From: Armatimonadota bacterium
GTDB lineage: Bacteria; Armatimonadota; Hebobacteria; Hebobacterales; WVXJ01
Assembly: GCA_011773575.1 (NCBI GenBank)
Contig: WVXJ01000184.1
Location: forward strand, 36,228-48,009
DNA length: 11,782 nt
Reading direction: 5' to 3'
A program made the position numbers and the translations under genes. Below, piece after piece: positions 7,111-11,782 of the stretch (position 1 is its first letter; every line of letters begins with the position of its first letter). The notes under the pieces were generated by a model. It had not been told where the DNA came from. It saw only the letters and a program-made list of their open reading frames with translations, and ran no database searches.

Positions 7111-7270
7111 TTATTTGCCAGCGAGCAATCGTTTGAGAACCGTCTGGACGAATTGGGCATTAGCACGGCCGCGGGTCTGTTTCATCACCTGGCCCATGAG
7201 GAAGGAGAGGACTTTTTCGTTGCCGGCGCGGTATTTGGCGACTGTATCCACACGATTGTCAAGAAGAAGC
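7111..7270 (-). pseudogene. gatB: gatB 3'-end remnant, frame intact
   Basis: The minus strand encodes a GatB C-terminal tail (DTVAKYRAGNEKVLSFLMGQ, then VMKQTRGRANAQFV and LLAGK, stop at 7111-7113). The match may start near 7270 (DNRVDTVAKY), and the frame is open up to a GTG at 7314 without a ribosome site. Only about 50 of the roughly 480 GatB residues are present, so it is a remnant. The fragment starts soon after the stop of the LolA-like gene at 7348. A second, frameshifted copy lies at 1122-1250 in the same orientation, 5,989 bases away stop to stop. Long stretches are identical between the two (7204-7234 and 7166-7189). The shared end at the stop codon suggests both derive from the 3' end of a gatB gene. 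The intact gene is not in this window. Confidence 0.8.
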
Positions 7271-7347
7271 ATATGTGGCAAGAAGCGCTGTCTCCGTTGC
7301 GGCCCGTTCTGCACTGCCCCAATGCTGCTGAGCGGAGAAGACTTTCT

Positions 7348-8304
7348 CTACTCTATGACCCGCTCGCTTACTGAGCCAAGCACCCGTGTGCCTGAAGCGA
7401 ATTCAGGGCTGAAGAAGTCTTCTTCAATGGGCTGGTTCAGTTGAAGTCTCAACACTTTCATTTCTGCTTTCCGAGTCCAAAACTCTTCTCCGTCAGCGAA
7501 CCTCTTCAATGTGGTGCGAGTTGCTTCCGACGGCAGCCAAATCCCACCGTAGTCGGCACATTTGAATTCATAAACGGAACGTACTTGCGAAGGCACGTCT
7601 GGGGTGCTTTCATACTTCAGCAACGCGAACCCCTGACTAGGTGCTATCCACCAAGAGTAGGTTGCCCCCCATTCATCCGGGGGAGAGGTGAGGTGATAAC
7701 ATTCAACTCCGTTAATAACCGATGTGCCCACTATGACAGCGCCCTTCTCTATCAGCGCTCGGCTGAGTGGTATTCTCGCATTGTAGTACTTGAAAGCCAA
7801 ATTGAGCCAGGCCCCGAATGAGCCGTTGAGCCCCACCTCGTATAACCTACTCGGTTCAACCTCCATGGCATATCCCGTGGCAGGTTTATAGATGGCCCCT
7901 TTTTCACCGTCAAATACTCCGATCTCCAAGGAGCGTGAGATCTCAGGCAATTCCTCTTGGTGTACGTCAAGCGACACCCTTTCTTGTCGAAAGCGATTTC
8001 CCTGGAATCCCCATGTAAACCTCTCAGCAGCCACTGGAGGGGAAGGTTTCTCTATGTTCGCCCATAATCGAGACACAACCTCAGGGTCCATATTCAGTGT
8101 GGACTTGACTAAGAAGACACCTTGCGCGCTATCAACCGATTGTTCGCGTAACTGAAGCCCTTTTACAATAGCCTCAAGTTCGCCTTCGACTGATGATGTC
8201 TGTCCTGCGCAGAGAAACGCGCTAAGACAGAGAATCACCAAAGCTGCCCCGGTCAAAACTAGACAAACCGCGACTCGGCTCTCGCCTGGTTTCCAGGTTC
8301 TCAT
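7348..8304 (-). CDS. LolA-like exported protein, second of a tandem pair
   Basis: 318 residues, ATG at 8304 with AGGAG 9 bases upstream. Hydrophobic residues 11-33 form the signal peptide or anchor. It is a paralogue of the gene just upstream (8484-9458). Shared blocks include IxxGLQxREQxVxSA, WGFxGxxFRQE, GTGYAME or ATGYAMEVEPSRL, WLNLAFKY, ING-ECYHL, SWWIAP, YGGIWLP, FADGEEFW-RKAE, LNQPI-DFF-PE-ASGTRV and a final RVIE. This pair differs from the left LolA-like genes in having WWIAP where those have FWVDP or FWLNP, so it forms a second subfamily. The shared architecture (short exported beta-rich domain ending in an SGT motif) supports a LolA-like fold. It is the last intact gene of the right cassette, followed 33 bases later by the open frame containing the gatB remnant. 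Function unknown. Confidence 0.8.
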   Translation of the reverse strand: MRTWKPGESRVAVCLVLTGAALVILCLSAFLCAGQTSSVEGELEAIVKGLQLREQSVDSAQGVFLVKSTLNMDPEVVSRLWANIEKPSPPVAAERFTWGFQGNRFRQERVSLDVHQEELPEISRSLEIGVFDGEKGAIYKPATGYAMEVEPSRLYEVGLNGSFGAWLNLAFKYYNARIPLSRALIEKGAVIVGTSVINGVECYHLTSPPDEWGATYSWWIAPSQGFALLKYESTPDVPSQVRSVYEFKCADYGGIWLPSEATRTTLKRFADGEEFWTRKAEMKVLRLQLNQPIEEDFFSPEFASGTRVLGSVSERVIE

Positions 8305-8483
8305 CTCATCTCGCTCCTATTTGCATCTGTTTCACACATCTCAACCCGTTTGCCGAGAACAGCCGCTTCATCAATGCCTTACGGGAGGTTCTGATCCAGA
8401 AGTAGACCCTCTCAAGCCTGCGATATCTGAGCCTTATCTTCATACGCTGGCCGTCGGCCTTGCTCGCAAACAACCTCTCCGTT

Positions 8484-9458
8484 CTACTCTATCACTCGCA
8501 GACCGGCAATACCGTGCACATGTGTCCCGGAAGCATATTCCGGCTGGAAGAAATCCTGAGAGATTGGCTGGTTAACCTCCAGGGAAAGCACGGATGCCTC
8601 GGCTTTTCTCACCCAGAACTCTTTGCCATCGGAAAACCTTGTGACTACAGTAAAGTCACGCTTCATTGGCAGCCAAATGCCGCCGTACTTCAGGTACTCG
8701 GCATTGGAGACGTTTTGCACGGTGGAGCCAGTGGAGAGTTGGTTGAGCAAGAGTTCTTCTCTGACAAGAGCAAAGTCCAGATTAGGCGCAATCCACCAAG
8801 AACGCGAGATTCCGGACGCACTTGGTGGCGCAAAAAGATGGTAGCAGTCAATGCCATTTACAACTTCTCGACCGACGACCACAGCCTTCTTCTCGATCAA
8901 TTCTTGGCTTAGCGGCCTCCCAGTTCCATATTTATGCGATAAGTAGAGCCAATGCCCGAAATTGCCCTCAATGCCTGCTCTTGACAGGCGATCTGGCAGC
9001 ACCTCCATCGCATAGCCTGTTCCGGACTCGTAGTAGTACCCTTTCTCAGCGTCAAAGGCCTCTATCTTCCGGGATTCGGGAAGTTCTGGTCGGCTCGCCT
9101 GACCTATGTCGAGCTTAACGGTCTCTTGGCGAAATTGCCGACCTTCGAACCCCCAAATCACTTTTACAGCATCACTTGCCGGGTGCAATGCAGCCAGATC
9201 AGGATCTATGTATTTCAGTAGTTCCGGATCCTTGTTGAACGTTGTTTCTTCAAGAAAATCCCCTCGTGCGCTCCAAACCTGCTGCTCACGTTGCTGTAAA
9301 CCTTCAATGATGGTGGCAAGTTCTCCCTGGATTACAGGCTCTTCCGTTGCACTTTGCCGCGCAAAGGGCCACAATAATACAAGACCAAGAAGTGGTAGAA
9401 TGATTGCCCTTGTGATGCGGGCCTTCCCGACCGTTACGAAGCCGGCGAATCTCTTCAT
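8484..9458 (-). CDS. LolA-like exported protein, first of a tandem pair
   Basis: 324 residues, ATG at 9458 with GAGGAG 9 bases upstream. A hydrophobic segment at about 17-31 follows a basic N-terminus (signal peptide or anchor). Visible blocks are GELATIIEGLQQREQQVWSA (46-64), WGFEGRQFRQE (102-112), FDAEKGYYYESGTGYAME (135-152), VVGREVVNGIDCYHL (194-208), SWWIAP (220-225), YGGIWLP (258-264), FSDGKEFWVRKAEASVLSL (275-293) and NQPISQDFFQPEYASGTHV (296-314). It is paired with the downstream paralogue, 179 bases away, and distantly related to the LolA-like proteins at 1-978 and 3417-4412. It sits directly after the small Cys-rich protein gene (61 bases), matching the gene order of the left cassette. 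A role with that protein is suggested only by this repeated order. Confidence 0.8.
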   Translation of the reverse strand: MKRFAGFVTVGKARITRAIILPLLGLVLLWPFARQSATEEPVIQGELATIIEGLQQREQQVWSARGDFLEETTFNKDPELLKYIDPDLAALHPASDAVKVIWGFEGRQFRQETVKLDIGQASRPELPESRKIEAFDAEKGYYYESGTGYAMEVLPDRLSRAGIEGNFGHWLYLSHKYGTGRPLSQELIEKKAVVVGREVVNGIDCYHLFAPPSASGISRSWWIAPNLDFALVREELLLNQLSTGSTVQNVSNAEYLKYGGIWLPMKRDFTVVTRFSDGKEFWVRKAEASVLSLEVNQPISQDFFQPEYASGTHVHGIAGLRVIE

Positions 9459-9519
9459 GGCACGCGTCTCCTCTTCATTGTCGTGAGATTTCCTTGTCGA
9501 AACAGGCTAATAACCGTCA

Positions 9520-9924
9520 CTAGGTGCTCCCATCGCAGGCTTGAATCGTAATATATGTCCCCCAACCTTCAAAACACAATGGGTCGCAGTTATCATCCGT
9601 ATAATATTTCCAGCGCGCACATTTGACTGTCTTGTTGTCGTCACAGAACTGGAACCACCAGCCCGATTCACAAACCGTATAATTTATATCAATTGCTTTC
9701 TTACTGATGTAGCCCAACTCCTGCTCTTCAGGCGTAGCCGATAAACACAATGAACCGCAACCCGCGTGTTCGTCAGTACACTTCTGTCCGTTGCAACCGC
9801 CTACTATCTTGCCCATCTCTTCCATGGAAAGAACCTGCAGAGATGATGCCCAACCGGGGATAGTCGCCACAAGAAGCCCCATGGCCACCAGCCCCATCAC
9901 CGCCAAAACCGAATTGCGATTCAT
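9520..9924 (-). CDS. Small Cys-rich exported protein with canonical double-glycine leader motif
   Basis: 134 residues, ATG at 9924 with AAAGGAGGG 8 bases upstream. Residues 1-27 form a Sec signal peptide (MNRN start, hydrophobic core, GWA-SS region). LSMEEMGKIVGG at 32-43 matches the double-glycine leader consensus at every key position (Leu -12, Ser -11, Glu -8, Met -7, Ile -4, Gly -2, Gly -1). Cys44 follows directly. The core of 91 residues holds 10 cysteines and several Trp/Tyr, with no recognised fold. Its design and slot match the protein at 4455-4847, but the cores do not align: a conserved leader with a divergent core is typical of secreted peptide precursor families. No C39-like gene lies in the visible part of the right cassette, so if processed it may use the enzyme encoded at 1883-3304. 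An alternative is a disulfide-rich secreted protein with no GG cleavage. Confidence 0.8.
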   Translation of the reverse strand: MNRNSVLAVMGLVAMGLLVATIPGWASSLQVLSMEEMGKIVGGCNGQKCTDEHAGCGSLCLSATPEEQELGYISKKAIDINYTVCESGWWFQFCDDNKTVKCARWKYYTDDNCDPLCFEGWGTYITIQACDGST

Positions 9925-9997
9925 GCGCGAATCCCTCCTTTCCTGGTTTACCTTTCGTATCTACCTAATAAGCGTCCGATTGCCTTTCGCTCAGGGT

Positions 9998-11782
9998 CTA
10001 CTGCGCGCTGGAAAGCGCCTCTATCTCCTTATTAACTGTCTCTCTTTGTACTCTCGCCAGGCTTCCCGCGGCTCCGTCGGCAGAGAGGAGAAGCGCTTTA
10101 TCGTAAGCATCCCGGGCGGCATGGTAGTCTCTCAACTCGAACCGCAACAGATTCCCCAGTGCGATGTAGGCCCAGGTACGATTTGATGCATCTAGATTGC
10201 GATTGGCGGCCGTGTCCCGATATTGCTGGAGTGCCCGTTGGATTTCACCTCGCTGCTCATATAGCTTCCCCAGTCGAACCCCTGCCTGACCTGCCGCTTC
10301 TTGCCGCGGGTAGTATTGCACAATGCGCTGCAGCATTCTTTCCCCAGCGGCAACCTCACCTTGAGAAAGTCGGAGTTCAGCCAGAGCCATGCTGGCGGAC
10401 GCGGCCGTGTGGTGGTCCGGAAACCTCGTGACAAGTCTTTCTAGTTGCTCTGCCGCTTTCTCGTATTCCCCCTTCTCTTCGTAAGCCCAGGCCAAGAGGC
10501 TCAACGCATCGGGAGAGATATACCGTTCCGAGGAAGGCATCTCTACGAGCGCGCGGATTCCTTCCAGAACCTGGTCCGCTTCGCCTTTTTCGACTGCTTC
10601 AGTGCAGGCCGCTTGAAGTCCGTCCGCGACGCGAGCCACTGCCGGCGAGCCGGGTGGAAGGACAGAGAGAAATGCCTGCATTTCAACTATAGCGAGCGTC
10701 GGTTTACCTTCCATTCGGTGGGTCAGTGCAAGTTCCATTATCAGTTCGATGAGAGGGATAAGGCTGTTCTCCGCATCGAGGGTGTGAGTGAGCTGCAGGA
10801 GCGAAGAGCGCGCTCCCGCGATCCCTTGATCTCGTATAAGCAACTCTGAGAGTTGCTTCACGCCGGCGCTAATCGCGTCAGGATCGTCCGGGTAAGCCTT
10901 TATGAGAGATTTACAGAGAGCAATCCCATCACTCATTCTTCCGGTCGCAGCATGGAGTTCGGATAATGCTGTGACTGCTCCAACAACAGTGCTTTGGTTT
11001 ACTGCGCCAGATGAAATCACTTCACTGTAGGCTTGGCTCGCCTTCTCATAGTCCGCATAGGCGGCATTGATATTCCCTATCCACAGCTCTGCAAAGCCGG
11101 CCTGAGGAGTGTCTTGGTGGGTTGCAGCGAGGTCTTGCCAATGAGATACAGCGGCCTGGTACTGCTTTTCGTCCCATTCTTCTCTCGCGGTATCTTCTCT
11201 TGTGTCGCTCAGAATGAGTACGCCGAAGGCGGAGGGATCCTTGCTTTCACCGATCCCGGGGGTCCGCTCGATCCAACCATCCCTCTCATGCTTGTCACTG
11301 TCATTTACCATCCAAGTGAACCCCAGACGACGCCCGGTCTCGGGGTGGATTCCGATTCTCTCCCATGGTATGGCCGCCTCCAGAGTCCAGCCGGATCCGT
11401 TGCTCTTCTTTACCACAGCAGCATTCATTTCCGGAACTTCGCAAGGAGCCCCGGGGCCCTGCCAGCAGAAAGTCACGGACTTGGACATTGCCAGTGCCCA
11501 TCCAAACTCCCGGTCATCATTGGCATAAGCCCCTATAGAGTGATCAAGTAATGGATCAAGAGCGACTTGTACGCTGTCATTCTCCCAGATGTAGGAGAAA
11601 TCGTAGTGGCCTTGGTGGAACACACTGTCTGTCACGTCGACGGCAAAATACAGAAACTCCTCATTCCATGCCAGCCACGCGATTGCAGAGCAGTCAAGAG
11701 GCCCGGCCCAATAAGGGTGGTGCTTCACATGCGCGGGATCGGTGCCCAGCCGCAGCGGTGACAGGTTCGTCCACTCATCCAG
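9998..11782 (-). CDS. CBM9-like and TPR-repeat protein, 5' end off the window
   Basis: 594 codons visible; the frame is open to the right edge, so the signal peptide and start lie outside. The first visible residues are LDEWTNLSPLRLGTDPAHVK, inside the CBM9-like domain. They are followed by YWAGPLDCSAIAWLAWNEEF, a FDFSYIW-like block (YDFSYIWENDSVQVALDP), REFGWAL, CEVPEMNAAV, LEAAIPWERIGI and FTWMVNDSD. The remaining two thirds are TPR-type helical repeats (ADYEKASQAYSEVI, KGEYEKAAEQLERLVTRFP, RGEIQRALQQYRDTAA, RDYHAARDAYDKALLLS). It aligns along its length with the protein at 4940-6895, with clear but moderate similarity apart from the perfect 62-bp DNA repeat at the edge. It lies 73 bases upstream of the small Cys-rich protein gene and heads the right cassette. 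Probably exported, like its paralogue; role unknown. Confidence 0.82.
   Translation of the reverse strand: MDEWTNLSPLRLGTDPAHVKHHPYWAGPLDCSAIAWLAWNEEFLYFAVDVTDSVFHQGHYDFSYIWENDSVQVALDPLLDHSIGAYANDDREFGWALAMSKSVTFCWQGPGAPCEVPEMNAAVVKKSNGSGWTLEAAIPWERIGIHPETGRRLGFTWMVNDSDKHERDGWIERTPGIGESKDPSAFGVLILSDTREDTAREEWDEKQYQAAVSHWQDLAATHQDTPQAGFAELWIGNINAAYADYEKASQAYSEVISSGAVNQSTVVGAVTALSELHAATGRMSDGIALCKSLIKAYPDDPDAISAGVKQLSELLIRDQGIAGARSSLLQLTHTLDAENSLIPLIELIMELALTHRMEGKPTLAIVEMQAFLSVLPPGSPAVARVADGLQAACTEAVEKGEADQVLEGIRALVEMPSSERYISPDALSLLAWAYEEKGEYEKAAEQLERLVTRFPDHHTAASASMALAELRLSQGEVAAGERMLQRIVQYYPRQEAAGQAGVRLGKLYEQRGEIQRALQQYRDTAANRNLDASNRTWAYIALGNLLRFELRDYHAARDAYDKALLLSADGAAGSLARVQRETVNKEIEALSSAQ
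11721..11782. repeat. 62-bp perfect repeat, copy at right edge
   Basis: Identical to 6654-6715 and cut by the window edge, so the true length of the match is unknown. It lies within the partial CBM9-TPR gene in the same frame as the internal copy. Confidence 0.95.

Noticed and set aside
7111..7314. The 67-codon frame ending in the gatB tail as a functional small protein
   Set aside because: The GTG start lacks a ribosome site, the N-terminal 15-20 residues look like spacer, and a frameshifted second copy points to decay and not selection.
1883..7314. Idea that the block between the gatB tails is a classic transposon or integrative element
   Set aside because: No transposase, integrase, terminal inverted repeats or target duplications other than the gatB tails were seen.
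8306..8443. 45-codon very basic minus-strand frame (ATG at 8443, TGA overlapping the region just before the next gene)
   Set aside because: It fills the 179-base gap between the paired LolA-like genes, but has no ribosome site, no hydrophobic segment and no family likeness. It could be a leader ORF, but the evidence is too weak to call.
8440..8470. Small GC-rich hairpin (GGCC-GAC-GGCC) after the LolA-like gene at 8484
   Set aside because: The stem is only four pairs and no U run follows, so it is not an intrinsic terminator.

Overview
All recognisable genes lie on the minus strand, so the window reads from right to left. Start codons include ATG, GTG and TTG with clear purine-rich ribosome sites, and gene spacing is short, as in operons. 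Secreted C39-like/DUF1573 proteins, CBM9-like/TPR proteins, LolA-like exported proteins and Trx-CcdA fusions suggest an uncultivated Gram-negative-type bacterium from a lineage such as Planctomycetota, Hydrogenedentota or a related candidate phylum. That placement is inference only; the window holds no intact phylogenetic marker.

The window contains two related gene cassettes in tandem. The right-hand cassette (11782 down to 7348) encodes a CBM9-like/TPR protein that runs off the window, a small cysteine-rich exported protein, and two tandem LolA-like exported proteins. It ends at a short remnant of the 3' end of gatB (about 7270-7111). The left-hand cassette (6895 down to 1289) starts behind a good promoter and repeats the order: CBM9-like/TPR protein, small cysteine-rich exported protein, LolA-like protein. 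It then adds a secreted C39-peptidase-like/DUF1573 protein and a broken thioredoxin-CcdA gene, and it also ends at a gatB 3' remnant (1244-1122). A further LolA-like gene follows (978-1) and runs off the left edge.

The most interesting point is the pair of small cysteine-rich proteins. Each has an apparent Sec signal peptide followed by a double-glycine leader motif (L-12, S/T-11, E/D-8, M-7, I/V-4, G-2, G-1) directly before a Cys-rich core. The leader is conserved while the cores cannot be aligned. The left cassette also encodes an apparently extracytoplasmic C39-like domain, the fold that cleaves double-glycine leaders in bacteriocin transporters, followed by a thiol-redox gene (Trx-CcdA). 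The working hypothesis is a peptide system in which Sec exports the precursor and a free C39-like enzyme processes it outside the cytoplasm, instead of a C39-ABC transporter. The CBM9-TPR and LolA-like proteins are conserved cassette partners of unknown role.

Other notable points are the gatB-tail direct repeats flanking a 6-kb block, the internal deletion in the Trx-CcdA gene, and perfect DNA repeats (62 bp and 30 bp) exactly at the two window edges. The edge repeats suggest either a longer tandem array or contig breaks at repeats. No tRNA, rRNA, CRISPR array, transposase or integrase was seen, and no convincing intrinsic terminator was found.
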